Assembly: GCF_000220505.1 (NCBI RefSeq)
Contig: NZ_AFPJ01000032.1
Coordinates: 118,342 to 182,341, forward strand
Direction: 5' to 3'
DNA length: 64,000 nucleotides
From: Microbulbifer agarilyticus S89
Lineage (GTDB): Bacteria; Pseudomonadota; Gammaproteobacteria; Pseudomonadales; Cellvibrionaceae
In this document: piece after piece, positions 1 through 10,905 of the stretch
Layout: each line of letters begins with the position of its first letter
Position numbering within the stretch: the first letter of the stretch is position 1
Notes under the pieces: generated by a model
The model's input: only the letters and a program-made list of their open reading frames with translations
Databases searched by the model: none
What the model was told of the DNA's origin: nothing
Made by a program: the position numbers and the translations under genes

Positions 1-579
1 GAAGCGCAGGCTACGCCACAGATAAAACGCAATGCCGCCGGTGTAGCACAGGCCACCCAGCACCAGTAGCAGTAGCCCGCCCGGCGCCAAGTTGTCCATC
101 AGCGGTTTCACCGCAGCGACGATTACCCAGCCCATCAGCGCACTCAGGGTAATGGACAGGGCGCGGATCTTCTTCAGCGGCGAGAACTGGATAATCAGGC
201 CCAGCAGGGCGAGTCCCCAGATAACGCCAAATATTGTCCATCCCCAGGGGCCACGCAGGGTGACCAGAGTAAAGGGCGTATAGGTTCCGGCGATCAACAG
301 GAAGATGGCGGAGTGGTCCAGGGTGCGCAAAATTTGCTTGGCACCGGCGTGGGTAACGCTGTGGTAAAGGGTCGAGGCCGAAAAGCACAGAATCAGGGTG
401 GCGGCATAGATGCTGCTACTGACGATATGCCAGGCATCCCCGCGCAGGGCGGCAAAGGCACACAGAACGCCAAGGCCGGCAATGGCCAGCAAGGCGCCGA
501 CACCGTGGGTGACGCTATTGGCGATCTCCTCGGCTGCGGTGTAGCGAGTGGCGACCTTGGCGGTCATGCTATTGGACAT
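1..579 (-). CDS. TrhA/hemolysin III family membrane protein (3' end cut by window)
   Basis: The reading frame opens at an ATG at 579 and stays open to the window edge, giving at least 193 residues of a family that is usually a little over 200 long, so only the C-terminal tail is missing. Conserved family blocks are visible: EEIANSVTHGVGALLAI near residue 17, STLYH near residue 70, and LDHSAIFLLIAGTYTP near residue 88, followed by alternating hydrophobic segments typical of the seven-helix PAQR/hemolysin III fold. In other bacteria the family has been tied to membrane energetics and lipid homeostasis; a real hemolytic role is doubtful. It is separated from purA by about 195 bases containing a perfect palindrome. 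Family assignment is firm; function is not. Confidence 0.85.
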   Translation of the reverse strand, partial: MSNSMTAKVATRYTAAEEIANSVTHGVGALLAIAGLGVLCAFAALRGDAWHIVSSSIYAATLILCFSASTLYHSVTHAGAKQILRTLDHSAIFLLIAGTYTPFTLVTLRGPWGWTIFGVIWGLALLGLIIQFSPLKKIRALSITLSALMGWVIVAAVKPLMDNLAPGGLLLLVLGGLCYTGGIAFYLWRSLRF

Positions 580-648
580 GGCGCTTACCCTTTGGGTTAC
601 CGAATCTGCACACGGTGAACAACCTGTTGAGTGTCGCAGAAAAATGTG

Positions 649-668
649 ACTGTAAATTGAATTACAGT
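649..668. promoter_or_regulatory. Palindrome (7-bp arms) upstream of the hemolysin III family gene
   Basis: ACTGTAA (649-655) and TTACAGT (662-668) are perfect inverted arms around a six-base AT-rich centre, 70 bases upstream of the ATG at 579. The symmetry and position look like a dimeric repressor operator, or a hairpin in the 5' leader. No regulator can be named from the sequence. It resembles a LexA box only superficially, since the CTGT and ACAG halves are 10 rather than 8 bases apart. Confidence 0.4.
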
Positions 669-713
669 TCCATGATCAGGATTTGTACGGCGGGAGGCAA
701 GCAATGTTTGAGA

Positions 714-730
714 CCGGCGAGTATCGCCGG
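714..730 (-). terminator. Hairpin downstream of purA, weak terminator candidate
   Basis: CCGGCGA (714-720) and TCGCCGG (724-730) form a 7-bp GC-rich stem with a three-base loop about 45 bases past the purA stop. There is no clear U-run after it on the minus strand, so intrinsic termination is uncertain. Confidence 0.3.
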
Positions 731-774
731 CCCCAAACTGGGAGGGTTCCTGACGGGTCGATTGACCCAGGGGA

Positions 775-2121
<1,347 letters not shown>

Positions 2122-2216
2122 TCAACGTTAGACGGGCGGAAAATAACTGTCGGCCGCGCCCGTCTAGCGGCCAGAAAGTGCAATAAAAAGTTCGACTCAA
2201 TCGAATAGCTTAGGCT

Positions 2217-3407
2217 TCAGCCCCGTGGTTTCACCACCCACTCGTCGCCTTCGCGCACCAGTTCGCGGTCGCAGCGGGCCAGGGTCTCTGTGTCGTCACT
2301 GCCTTCGCCAGGCATGGTGCTGATGACAATCTCGCCGTCGGCGCGCAGCGCGCCGATAGTTTGCCACAACTGCGCGCAGTCGCCGGCGGGGGCGAGAATC
2401 GCGGCGGCTTCGGCTCCGCCGTTCTGCCCCAGGGTATTAATCGCCACCAGGTCGGTACTGAAGCCGGTGGCTGCACGGTCGCGCCCAAACACCGCGCCGA
2501 TGCCGTTGTAGCGGCCACCGTTGGCCAGCGCCTGACCGTGCCCCGGGGAGTAGGCGGCAAATACCAGGCCGGTCTCGTAGTCGTAACCGCGCATCTCACC
2601 CAGGTCAAAAAACAGCTCTACTTGGGGATAACGACGCGCCACCGCGTCCGCGACCTGCTGCAATTCGTCCAGCGCATTGCGCAGGGCCTCGGGGCCATCG
2701 GCGAACAGTTCGCTGGCGCGCGCCAGGCAACCACTATCGCCGGCAAGGCGCGGCAAGTTGCGCAGCCATTTCGCTGCCTGCGCGTCGGCAATATTATCTT
2801 CTACCCAGCGCTCGATATCCGCCACCGCCTTGCTTTGCAGCAACGCGATCAACGCGTTCTGCTGGGCTTCATCCAGCTGTGCGGCATCCGCGAGGCTGCG
2901 GAAAATGGCCACATGGCCGAGATCCAGGTGGATCTCGCGGATCCCCGCGGTGCGCAGGGTTTCCACCATCAGGCTAATGACTTCAATGTCGGCCTGCAGG
3001 CTCTCGACGCCATACAACTCGGCACCGATCTGAATCGGCGCGCGCGGGCCCATCGGCGAACGCGGGCGGGTGTACAACACCTGACCGGCGTAACACAGGC
3101 GGTTGGCGCCACTTCTGGGGAAACTGTGGGAATCGATACGTGCGGCCTGCGGGGTGATGTCCGCGCGAATACCCAGGCTGCGTCCAGATAACTGGTCGGT
3201 CACCCGGAATGTACTCAGGTCTACGTCGCGCCCCATACCGATCAGCAAGGAATCGGTAAATTCCACCATCGGCGGAATGATCATCTCGTAACCCCAGCGG
3301 TGGTAGAGATCGAGCAGATCTCGGCGCAGGGTTTCCACCCGCTTGGCGTCCGCGGGCAAAATCTCGGCGATGCCATCCGGTAGCATCCAGCGTTTGGCTT
3401 GGGTCAT
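2217..3407 (-). CDS. hisZ: ATP phosphoribosyltransferase regulatory subunit
   Basis: HisZ is a catalytically dead class II histidyl-tRNA synthetase paralogue that forms a hetero-octamer with the short HisG and makes it active and feedback-sensitive in the first step of histidine synthesis. The 396-residue protein starts MTQAKRWMLPDGIAEILP, typical of HisZ. Class II synthetase remnants are visible (FRVTDQLSGRSLGIRADITPQAARI near residue 80 in parts; YYNGIGAVFGRDRAATGFS-like block near residue 300) and there is no anticodon-binding domain. HisG is not in the window. Placement between the hfl cluster and purA is the standard order in related bacteria. Confidence 0.95.
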   Translation of the reverse strand: MTQAKRWMLPDGIAEILPADAKRVETLRRDLLDLYHRWGYEMIIPPMVEFTDSLLIGMGRDVDLSTFRVTDQLSGRSLGIRADITPQAARIDSHSFPRSGANRLCYAGQVLYTRPRSPMGPRAPIQIGAELYGVESLQADIEVISLMVETLRTAGIREIHLDLGHVAIFRSLADAAQLDEAQQNALIALLQSKAVADIERWVEDNIADAQAAKWLRNLPRLAGDSGCLARASELFADGPEALRNALDELQQVADAVARRYPQVELFFDLGEMRGYDYETGLVFAAYSPGHGQALANGGRYNGIGAVFGRDRAATGFSTDLVAINTLGQNGGAEAAAILAPAGDCAQLWQTIGALRADGEIVISTMPGEGSDDTETLARCDRELVREGDEWVVKPRG

Positions 3408-3468
3408 GATGTGGGCGTTCGATAGTTAGCGGGCGGCCTTCTGGCCGGGAGAATCTCGGTCCTGAAGC

Positions 3469-3654
3469 TCAGTCAAACAGCATCAGCAGGGCCGTGCCGG
3501 CGAGCATACAAACGAGCCCCGCCGTGCGCAGGCTGCGATTATCCACAGATGCCAACTGCTGTACCAGTGCGCGCCAGCGCTTGGGGTAGAGAAAAGGCAG
3601 AATGCCCTCGATGATCAGCACCAGGCCGATGGCCCGGACCAGCTCGTCCCACAC
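3469..3654 (-). CDS. DUF2065 (YjeT-type) small membrane protein
   Basis: A 61-residue protein with two hydrophobic segments (about residues 8-24 and 43-60) joined by a basic loop containing YPKRWR. It matches the DUF2065/YjeT family, which sits next to hflC in many gammaproteobacteria; its function is unknown. The start is a GTG at 3654, with GAGGA nine bases upstream. A strong terminator lies between it and hflC, so it probably has its own promoter and may be co-transcribed with hisZ, whose start is 61 bases downstream of its stop. Confidence 0.88.
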   Translation of the reverse strand: MWDELVRAIGLVLIIEGILPFLYPKRWRALVQQLASVDNRSLRTAGLVCMLAGTALLMLFD

Positions 3655-3720
3655 GTTGGTCGTTCCTCAGGACTATTGCACAAACAGGTACAGCAAGAGA
3701 TTCGTCAAACAGGCCGGCAC

Positions 3721-3747
3721 AAAAAAACCGGGCGCCGGCCCGGTTTT
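3721..3747 (-). terminator. Intrinsic terminator after hflC
   Basis: CCGGGC (3728-3733) and GCCCGG (3738-3743) form a tight stem with loop GCCG, flanked by seven A on the left and four T on the right. Read on the minus strand the stem is followed by a U7 tract. It lies 70 bases beyond the hflC stop and before the DUF2065 gene, so it should end the hfq-hflX-hflK-hflC transcript. Confidence 0.85.
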
Positions 3748-3817
3748 GGGGATTTTACCACTATTTTGTAGAGCTGTGGCCACTGAAGTGGCCACGAAAT
3801 AGTCATAACTACCTGCG

Positions 3818-4693
3818 TTATTCCCCGGAAGGATCCTTCAGGTAACGGAAGAACTGGCTGTCTGGCTCCATCAACAGCATATCGCTCTTACTCTTGAAGG
3901 ACTCTTTATAGGCCGTCAGGCTGCGGGAGAAACGATAGAACTCGGGGTTCTTGCTGAACGCCTCAGCGTAGATCTGAGCGGCCTCGGCATCAGCCTCACC
4001 GCGCACCTCTTCCGCCTTGCGATACGCTTCGGATTCGATAACCACCTTCTGGCGGTCCGCGCTGGCGCGGATACGCTCACTGGCTTCCTGACCCTTTGCG
4101 CGGTGGTCACGGGCTTCCAGCTCACGGCCGGCACGCATACGCTGGAACACCGATTCGGATACTTCCGGTGGCAGGTCGATACGCTTCACGCGTACATCCA
4201 CGATCTCAACCCCGAGATCCGTTTGCGCGGTCTTATTCAGATTAGTGGTGATTTCTGCCATCAGCTCATCGCGCTGGCCACTCACTACCTCGTGCAGGTC
4301 GCGTACACCAAACTGGTTACGCAGGCGGTTGTTGATCTGCTCTGCCAGCAAGCGCACAGCATTGCGCTCGTCGCCGCGGGTCGCCACATAGAAGCGGCCC
4401 ACATCGAAGATGCGGAACTTCGCGTAGGAGTCCACCATCATGAACTTGTTTTCGCTGTTCAACATCCGTACCGGCTGGGAATCCACGGTCTGGATGCGCG
4501 CATCGAATTTGCGCAGCTCATGTACCAGTGGAATCTTGAAATACAGGCCAGGCTCGTAGTCCGTGCGCACCACTTCACCGAAGCGCAGCAGCACCGCTTT
4601 TTCGGTTTCTTTCACCACAAACGCACTGCTGGATACCGCGAGCACCGCGAGCAAAACCAGCGCGATGACAAAAAGAGATTTGTTACTGTTCAT
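3818..4693 (-). CDS. hflC: Membrane protease modulator HflC
   Basis: HflC pairs with HflK to form a large periplasmic SPFH/prohibitin cage around the FtsH protease and moderates its activity on membrane proteins. The 291-residue protein has an N-terminal membrane anchor (about residues 5-25), then the SPFH domain beginning with the block KETEKAVLLRFGEV, and a charged coiled-coil region rich in Glu and Ala (about residues 200-250). It follows hflK with an 11-base gap in the same operon. Length and order are standard. Confidence 0.97.
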   Translation of the reverse strand: MNSNKSLFVIALVLLAVLAVSSSAFVVKETEKAVLLRFGEVVRTDYEPGLYFKIPLVHELRKFDARIQTVDSQPVRMLNSENKFMMVDSYAKFRIFDVGRFYVATRGDERNAVRLLAEQINNRLRNQFGVRDLHEVVSGQRDELMAEITTNLNKTAQTDLGVEIVDVRVKRIDLPPEVSESVFQRMRAGRELEARDHRAKGQEASERIRASADRQKVVIESEAYRKAEEVRGEADAEAAQIYAEAFSKNPEFYRFSRSLTAYKESFKSKSDMLLMEPDSQFFRYLKDPSGE

Positions 4694-4704
4694 TGCTTCT
4701 CTCC

Positions 4705-5859
4705 TTATCGTACGTCGCGGCTGCGGCGGCTATTGGCCACTTCGGTACGCAACTGGTTGATGACACGCTGGGAAATCTCATCGACTACCTGCGGAGAGAC
4801 CTGGGTGCGCTGGCTGGCGCTGCTCGCACTACTCTCGGCCAGCTTGTCCAGCGGCAGGTACATCATGTTATTGCCGCCTTCCACATCGACCATCACCTTG
4901 GAGGTGTTTTGCATCACTTCCTGCACCGCGTCCAGGTACAGGCGCTCGCGGGTTACTTCCGGCGCGCGGGTGTATTCGGTCAACAGCTTTTCAAAACGCA
5001 CCGCCTCACCGCGGGCGCTCTCTACAATGCGCGCCTTGTAGGCTTCCGCCTCTTCGATCATCCGCTGCGCCTGACCGCGGGCCACCGGAATCACCTGGTT
5101 GGCATAGGCCTGGGCTTCGTTCTGCAGACGCACCTCGTCCTCACGGGCACGTACCACGTCATCGAACGCATCCTGCACTTCGCGCGGCGCCTTGGCGTCG
5201 GTGAGGTTGACCACGTCGACACGGATGCCGGTCAGGTAGAGGTCGAGATATTCCTGCAGGCGCTCCTGGGTGTCAGCGGCAACCTGGGTACGATTCTGCG
5301 AAATAACCCCATTCAACGTCTGTGATCCGACGACGTGACGCAGGGCACTGTCGGTGGCTTCCTGCAGGCTCTTCAGCGGGTCAGCCACACGCAGAACGAA
5401 AGACTCTGCATTATCGATGTGCCACTGCACCTGCAGCACCACGTCCACAATACTCGCATCCTCGGTAAGCATCTGACCGGTGGTGCGCTCGGTACGCACC
5501 TCGGTCATATTCACCTTGGTGACATGATCGATCAGCGGCGGGTTCCAGTGCAGACCGGCGGTCTGGGTGTTGTGGTATTTGCCGAGGCGCAGGACCACGG
5601 CAGATTCGTTCGCGTCTACCTGGTAAAAGCCCCACAGGCCATAAACCACGGCGAGGACGATGAGTACCAGCGACCAGGGGAAGCTGGCATTGCCACCGGG
5701 GCGACCATCGTCACTGCCGGAGGGTTTGCCGCCAAACAGGCCGTTAAGCTTCTGCTGCATTTTACGCAGCACTTCATCCAGATCCGGTGGGCCATCGTTG
5801 TTGCGATTGCCACCACCCCATGGGTCTTTGTTATTACCACCCGGCTCGTTCCAGGCCAT
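4705..5859 (-). CDS. hflK: FtsH protease activity modulator HflK
   Basis: Partner of HflC in the FtsH-regulating SPFH cage of the inner membrane. The 384-residue protein begins MAWNEPGGNNKDPWGGG, the glycine/asparagine-rich cytoplasmic tail typical of HflK, followed by a membrane segment near residues 56-76 (SLVLIVLAVVYGLWGFYQV) and the SPFH domain with VDANESAVVLRLGKY. A long Ala/Glu/Arg-rich coiled coil follows. GGAG seven bases before the ATG at 5859 supports the start. It is translated just before hflC. Confidence 0.97.
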   Translation of the reverse strand: MAWNEPGGNNKDPWGGGNRNNDGPPDLDEVLRKMQQKLNGLFGGKPSGSDDGRPGGNASFPWSLVLIVLAVVYGLWGFYQVDANESAVVLRLGKYHNTQTAGLHWNPPLIDHVTKVNMTEVRTERTTGQMLTEDASIVDVVLQVQWHIDNAESFVLRVADPLKSLQEATDSALRHVVGSQTLNGVISQNRTQVAADTQERLQEYLDLYLTGIRVDVVNLTDAKAPREVQDAFDDVVRAREDEVRLQNEAQAYANQVIPVARGQAQRMIEEAEAYKARIVESARGEAVRFEKLLTEYTRAPEVTRERLYLDAVQEVMQNTSKVMVDVEGGNNMMYLPLDKLAESSASSASQRTQVSPQVVDEISQRVINQLRTEVANSRRSRDVR

Positions 5860-5949
5860 TTACTCACTCCAACTGTGCAATTTATTAATCATTAGCTGAC
5901 GCAAATTCTAGCATTGAATGCCTTGGCTGCGCCGCGCCTCGCGTAATCG

Positions 5950-7287
5950 TTAATCGAGCTCCCAGTCTTCAGGACGGGGCTCTTCTTCCGGCTTCTCCGG
6001 CAACCACTGCGGCGGGTTACCTACTGCGCGGAAGGGTGCCATCAGGCGCTGTAGTTCCGCGCGCGGCAGTAAAACCTGCAGTTCGACGTCGCCATTGTCG
6101 CGATAACTTTCATTTTGTACCGCGTTCCCCTCGAACAGTTGAGCGCGCAGGCGCGCATGCTGCGGGGGAATAACCAGGGCGCCGCTCACCATTTGCTCGC
6201 CGATGCGCTCGGCAATCGCTTCTACTAGCAGGTCACAACCGGCTCCGGTTACCGCTGACAACCATACCGCACGGGGCACCCCCTGATCATCGCGGTCGAT
6301 GCGCGGCTCGGCATCAGCCAGCAGGTCCAGTTTGTTGTACACGAGCAGCTGGGGCAAATCTGCCGCGCCAATTTCCTCGAGTACCGACTGTACTTCCTCA
6401 ATCAGATGCAGGCGATTTTCCGCCGCCGCGTCCACCACATGCAGCAGAAGCGTGGCATTAGCCGCCTCTTCCAGGGTCGCGCGAAACGCCTCTACCAGGC
6501 GGTGTGGCAGGTGGGATACGAAACCCACGGTGTCGGCCAGGACCATCGCCCCGACATTGGGCAAATCCACTCGCCGCATGGTTGGGTCCAGTGTCGCGAA
6601 CAACTGATCCTGCACATATACGTCGGAACTGGTAATTCGGTTGAATAGCGTGGACTTACCGGCGTTGGTGTAGCCCACCAGGGAGACCGTCGCGACTTCC
6701 GCGCGGGAACGCCCGCGCCGCCCCTGCTCGCGCTGGCGACGAACCTTGTCCAGACGCTTTTCAATCGAGTCGATACGTGCGCGCAGCAAGCGGCGGTCGG
6801 TTTCCAGCTGGGTCTCACCAGGACCGCGCAGGCCAATACCGCCCTTCTGGCGCTCCAGGTGGGTCCAGCCACGCACCAGGCGGGTAGACATGTGGCGCAG
6901 CTGCGCCAGTTCCACCTGCAGCTTGCCCTCGTGGGTACGCGCGCGCTGCGCAAAAATATCCAGAATCAATCCTGTGCGATCGAGCACCCGGCATTTCAGC
7001 TCGCGCTCAATATTGCGCTCCTGACTCGGGGAGAGGGTGTGATCAAAGATCACCAGTTCCGCGCCGTGCTTGGTGACGGTTTCCTGAATTTCTTCCAGCT
7101 TACCGCGGCCAACAAACGTCTTGGGATCTGGGGTGGCGCGCTGGCCAAAGATAAAAGCCACCGGGTCGGCACCGGCTGAGAGCGCCAGCTCCTCAAATTC
7201 CCGCGGGTCATCAGGGCTGTCGATGGCGGAAAGTTCCAGGTGGACCAAAACAGCAAGTTCACCGGATTCCGGGCGATCAAAAAACAA
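5950..7287 (-). CDS. hflX: Ribosome-associated GTPase HflX
   Basis: HflX binds the 50S subunit and splits stalled ribosomes under stress such as heat. The 445-residue protein has the N-terminal HflX domain (FVGRGKLEEI near residue 58; GPGETQLETDRR near residue 155) and a GTPase domain with the P-loop GYTNAGKST (205-213), switch region ATLDPTMRR and G3 DTVGF. It sits between hfq and hflK, the order seen in E. coli and Pseudomonas. A GC-rich hairpin lies in the gap upstream, which may lower read-through from hfq. Confidence 0.97.
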   Translation of the reverse strand: MFFDRPESGELAVLVHLELSAIDSPDDPREFEELALSAGADPVAFIFGQRATPDPKTFVGRGKLEEIQETVTKHGAELVIFDHTLSPSQERNIERELKCRVLDRTGLILDIFAQRARTHEGKLQVELAQLRHMSTRLVRGWTHLERQKGGIGLRGPGETQLETDRRLLRARIDSIEKRLDKVRRQREQGRRGRSRAEVATVSLVGYTNAGKSTLFNRITSSDVYVQDQLFATLDPTMRRVDLPNVGAMVLADTVGFVSHLPHRLVEAFRATLEEAANATLLLHVVDAAAENRLHLIEEVQSVLEEIGAADLPQLLVYNKLDLLADAEPRIDRDDQGVPRAVWLSAVTGAGCDLLVEAIAERIGEQMVSGALVIPPQHARLRAQLFEGNAVQNESYRDNGDVELQVLLPRAELQRLMAPFRAVGNPPQWLPEKPEEEPRPEDWELD

Positions 7288-7358
7288 GGATTATTCTCTT
7301 GAACTCAATAGTTGCGCCGCACACCGTATTATTCAATGCACTGACGCCGAACAACAGA

Positions 7359-7379
7359 CGCCCCGGACGAGCCGGGGCG
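7359..7379 (-). terminator. GC-rich hairpin between hfq and hflX
   Basis: CGCCCCGG (7359-7366) and CCGGGGCG (7372-7379) form a perfect 8-bp stem with a five-base loop in the 178-base gap between the hfq stop and the hflX start. The bases that follow on the minus strand are only mildly U-rich, so it may be a partial terminator, an mRNA-stability element or a processing site separating hfq from the distal genes. Confidence 0.4.
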
Positions 7380-7465
7380 CTGAATACAACTTTCTGGAGG
7401 CCGGCGCTGAACAAAAGCGGGATAAACCCCAGCATTAGCCCAACACCGTAAACACCCGCTTCGAC

Positions 7466-7753
7466 TTAGCCGCCGAAGCTATCGCGCTCACCGCCTTCCG
7501 GTGCGCCGCCTTCACCACCCGGGCCAGCCGGATTCATCAGCGGAACACGCACGGCGCGGGACGGCACTACGGTGGAAATCGCGTGCTTATAAACCATCTG
7601 GCTAACGGTGTTTTTCAACAGCACGACAAACTGGTCGAAAGATTCAATCTGGCCCTGCAATTTGATGCCATTCACCAGATAGATAGAAACAGGGATACGC
7701 TCTTTACGCAAAACGTTCAGGTAAGGGTCTTGTAAGCTGTGCCCTTTTGACAT
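7466..7753 (-). CDS. hfq: RNA chaperone Hfq
   Basis: Hfq is the Sm-like hexamer that pairs small RNAs with target mRNAs. The 95-residue protein begins [18 protein letters not shown], carries Sm1 ([25 protein letters not shown] in two overlapping parts) and the Sm2 block [12 protein letters not shown], then a glycine/glutamate-rich tail. Two adjacent ATG codons (7756 and 7753) follow AAGGAG; I chose the second because it gives the conserved N-terminus. Longer upstream starts are not supported. miaA lies 181 bases upstream in the same direction, as in most gammaproteobacteria. Confidence 0.97.
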   Translation of the reverse strand: MSKGHSLQDPYLNVLRKERIPVSIYLVNGIKLQGQIESFDQFVVLLKNTVSQMVYKHAISTVVPSRAVRVPLMNPAGPGGEGGAPEGGERDSFGG

Positions 7754-7934
7754 CATTGTTCTCCTTGCCAAAAGATAGGTCGCCAGATGACGCACGAACG
7801 CGCCCGCGAATTCCGCGGACTAAAAAACGGCCATGGTGATGCGGCGTATAAAAAAGAGCCAAAAAATAGACAGGGCTCTGTGAATAACTGACTGATTTGG
7901 GACGGACACACCGGCCCACTCACGTTATGGCTGC

Positions 7935-8900
7935 TCAACCGAGAAATTTCAAGGCCTCTGGCAACATTTCCTCGATTTTGCGGACTTTCCCGCCAGGCTC
8001 TTGTGCGCCGATTCGAATAAGGTCAGGCCAGCGCCGCAACCAGGTGAGCTGGCGCTTGGCCAGTTGGCGGGTGGCGGCAATGCCTGCAGCCACCATCTGT
8101 TCGTAATCGGTGTCGCCATCCAGGTACTCCCATACCTGACGGTATCCCACCGCGCGAATCGCCGGCAGATCCTTGTGCAAATCACCGCGCGCGCGCAGCG
8201 CCTGCACCTCTTCAATGAAGCCGTTTTGCAGCATCCGCTCAAAACGCTCGGCAATCCGTCGATGCAAAATACTGCGATCTTCGGGCACGATCGCCAACTG
8301 CTGCACCACATAGTGCGCCAGTGGCGACTCCCGCTCCTGCTCGGCACGCAACTGGGTCATGGTCTTGCCGGAGAGGTGGAACACCTCCAGCGCGCGCTCG
8401 ATGCGCACCGAGTGATTGGGGTGCAGCTCTGCCGCCAGTTCTGGATCGATCTTCTGCAGCTCCTGATGCAGTGCCGGCCAACCTTCCCTCTCGGCCCGCG
8501 CCTCTGCCTGGGCACGGAATTCGGGATCCGCCTCTGGCATCTCTGCCATGCCCTGTAATAGAGCCTTGAAATAGAGCATGGTTCCACCCACCAACAGCGG
8601 AATTTTGCCGCGCCCGCTGATCTCTTCCATCGCCGCCAGCGCGTCGCTGCGAAAACGCCCGGCGGAATAGCTCTCCGCCGGATCGCAGATATCAATCAGT
8701 CGATGCGGGTATCGCGCCAGCTCCTCCGGCGTGGGCTTGGCAGAGCCGATATCCAGCCCGCGATAGACCAGTGCAGAATCCACACTGATTAACTCGACCG
8801 GCAGGCTGTCACTGATCGCCATGGCCAGATCGGTCTTCCCCGAAGCCGTAGGGCCCATCAGGAAGATAGCGCGGGGACGGCCTTCAGCCGAAGCGTTCAA
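7935..8900 (-). CDS. miaA: tRNA dimethylallyltransferase
   Basis: MiaA transfers a dimethylallyl group to N6 of A37 in tRNAs that read codons starting with U. The P-loop GPTASGKT lies at residues 16-23, followed by [20 protein letters not shown], which holds the catalytic and substrate-binding residues; VGYRQVW lies in the C-terminal half. I chose a TTG at 8900 as start: it has GAGG eight bases upstream and gives a 321-residue protein of normal length. It begins one base after the mutL stop, implying translational coupling. An upstream start at 9020 would overlap mutL by about 120 bases and is less likely. Confidence 0.93.
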   Translation of the reverse strand: MNASAEGRPRAIFLMGPTASGKTDLAMAISDSLPVELISVDSALVYRGLDIGSAKPTPEELARYPHRLIDICDPAESYSAGRFRSDALAAMEEISGRGKIPLLVGGTMLYFKALLQGMAEMPEADPEFRAQAEARAEREGWPALHQELQKIDPELAAELHPNHSVRIERALEVFHLSGKTMTQLRAEQERESPLAHYVVQQLAIVPEDRSILHRRIAERFERMLQNGFIEEVQALRARGDLHKDLPAIRAVGYRQVWEYLDGDTDYEQMVAAGIAATRQLAKRQLTWLRRWPDLIRIGAQEPGGKVRKIEEMLPEALKFLG

Positions 8901-8901
8901 G

Positions 8902-10806
8902 TTACTGACCTCGCATAAACCATTTATCCATATCTGCCAGCTTGACCTGCGTCCAAGTGGGACGACCGTGATTGCACTGGCCACTGCGCTCGGTGCGCTC
9001 CATATCCCGCAACAGGCCATTCATTTCCGGAATGGTTAATTTGCGATTTGCACGCACGGAACCGTGACAGGCCATGGTGGAGAGGATCTCGTTGATCTGA
9101 TTGCCGATGCGATCGCTGCTGCCCTCGGCCAGCAGATCGCTCAGCACATCGCGCACCAGCTGTTCCACCGGGGCGCTGTGCAACATGCTGGGTACCTGCC
9201 GCACCATCAAGGTTTCCGGCCCGGCACGCTGCAGCACAAAGCCGAGCGCAGTGAATACTTCCTCACGCTCCTCGAAGCAGTCTGCCTCGCGCTCGCTCAC
9301 GGCCAGGCTTACCGGCACCAGCAGCGGCTGCGCCTGAATACCGCCGGCGGCATGGGCGGCCTTCATCTGCTCGTACACGATACGCTCGTGAGCCGCGTGC
9401 ATATCCACCACCACCATGCCGTGCTCGTTTTGCGACAAAATATAGATGCCATGGAGCTGGGCGATGGCAAAGCCGAGGGGTGGTGTTTCACCTGCTTCCT
9501 CCGCAGGTACTTGCTGCGACCAGGCGGCGCTTGATGTCGCGCCTGCGGTCACGGCCGGTGCTTCCCGCACACCGGTATCCAACGGCTTGTGCAGCTCGCC
9601 GTAATTGTGCATTTGCTGCTGAATCCTGTCCGCGGACGGCTGAGTGCCGGCGCCGCCGATTCCGCCAAACCCTGGACTGGCCGTCTGGGCCGGTGCGGAA
9701 GCTAGCGCCATGCGTTCCTGGCCGGCAAACTCGCCGGCGGCGACACCGGAAACCTGCGGCGCATGAGAATGCGCTTCATCCTCCTCGTCGCGCGCCCCCG
9801 GGCGTACATCCGCCAAGGCCCGATGCAAAGAGCCGAAGAGGAAATCGTGCACCAGACGGCTATCGCGGAAGCGCACTTCGTGTTTGGTGGGGTGCACGTT
9901 GACGTCCACCGCGGCGGGATCCAGCTCAAGGTACAGCACAAACGCAGGATGGCGACCGTGGTACAGCACGTCGGCAAAGGCACGGCGCACCGCATGGCTT
10001 ACCACCCGGTCGCGAATAGCTCGACCATTTACGTAGAAAAACTGCAGGTCGGCCTGGGAGCGTGAAAACGCGGGCTCCGCCACCCACCCCCACAGACGCA
10101 GGCCACTGCGCTCCATTTCGATATGCAGGGCGTTTTGCATAAACGCCGGGCCACACAACTGCGCCACCCGCCGTTCCATCTCCGCCCTCGAGGTGCCACC
10201 GCGCAGGTTGTGCACGCCCTTGCCGTTATGACGCAGGCTGAAAGAGACATCGAAACGGGCGAGCGCCAGGCGTTTGATGGTTTCGTCAACGCGATTGAAT
10301 TCGGTTTTTTCCGTGCGCAAAAACTTGCGCCGCGCCGGCGTATTGAAGAACAGGTCCCGCACTTCAACCGTGGTGCCACGCGGATGTGCCGCCGGCGCCA
10401 GCTGAGTTTCCATTTCCCGCCCTTCCGCGGTTACCGTCCAGCCTTTACCGGATTCATCGCGGCTGCTGGTCATGGTCAAGCGGGCAACGGAGGAAATACT
10501 GGCAAGCGCTTCACCGCGAAAACCGAGCGTGGCCACGGCTTCCAGATCTTCCAGTGCATGGATTTTCGAGGTGGCATGACGGGCCAGCGCCAAATGCAGG
10601 TCTTCTTTCTCGATCCCCTTGCCATTGTCGCGCACCATAATGCGCTTCACGCCCCCCGCATCCAGGTCGATTTCCAGACGGGTAGCGCCGGCGTCGAGAC
10701 TGTTTTCCAGCAACTCCTTGATCACGGAAGCCGGGCGCTCGACCACCTCACCGGCGGCGATCTGGTTGGCGAGTCTGGGGGAAAGTAGTTGGATATTTTC
10801 TGGCAT
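8902..10806 (-). CDS. mutL: DNA mismatch repair protein MutL
   Basis: MutL links MutS mismatch recognition to strand incision. The N-terminal GHKL ATPase is clear: [17 protein letters not shown] near residue 10, NSLDAGAT near 35, DNGKGI near 60, and [13 protein letters not shown] near 95; the C-terminal dimerisation domain (from about residue 440) follows a poorly conserved linker rich in Gly/Ala. The ATG at 10806 gives the canonical [10 protein letters not shown] start and 634 residues; a GTG 39 bases upstream is possible but adds no conserved sequence. It precedes miaA with a one-base gap and follows the amidase gene. Confidence 0.96.
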   Translation of the reverse strand: MPENIQLLSPRLANQIAAGEVVERPASVIKELLENSLDAGATRLEIDLDAGGVKRIMVRDNGKGIEKEDLHLALARHATSKIHALEDLEAVATLGFRGEALASISSVARLTMTSSRDESGKGWTVTAEGREMETQLAPAAHPRGTTVEVRDLFFNTPARRKFLRTEKTEFNRVDETIKRLALARFDVSFSLRHNGKGVHNLRGGTSRAEMERRVAQLCGPAFMQNALHIEMERSGLRLWGWVAEPAFSRSQADLQFFYVNGRAIRDRVVSHAVRRAFADVLYHGRHPAFVLYLELDPAAVDVNVHPTKHEVRFRDSRLVHDFLFGSLHRALADVRPGARDEEDEAHSHAPQVSGVAAGEFAGQERMALASAPAQTASPGFGGIGGAGTQPSADRIQQQMHNYGELHKPLDTGVREAPAVTAGATSSAAWSQQVPAEEAGETPPLGFAIAQLHGIYILSQNEHGMVVVDMHAAHERIVYEQMKAAHAAGGIQAQPLLVPVSLAVSEREADCFEEREEVFTALGFVLQRAGPETLMVRQVPSMLHSAPVEQLVRDVLSDLLAEGSSDRIGNQINEILSTMACHGSVRANRKLTIPEMNGLLRDMERTERSGQCNHGRPTWTQVKLADMDKWFMRGQ

Positions 10807-10905
10807 GGAGGTTTGAAAGCTGTGTGTCGTCTCTGCCGCCCCCACTCAGGGGCTCTGTGTATCGGGGCGGGCCCGAAGCACCCGGAGCGCTTCGGACGGT
10901 AAAAA

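Noticed and set aside
649-668. LexA box upstream of the hemolysin III family gene
   Set aside because: CTGT and ACAG are present but separated by 10 bases; the gammaproteobacterial LexA site needs 8.
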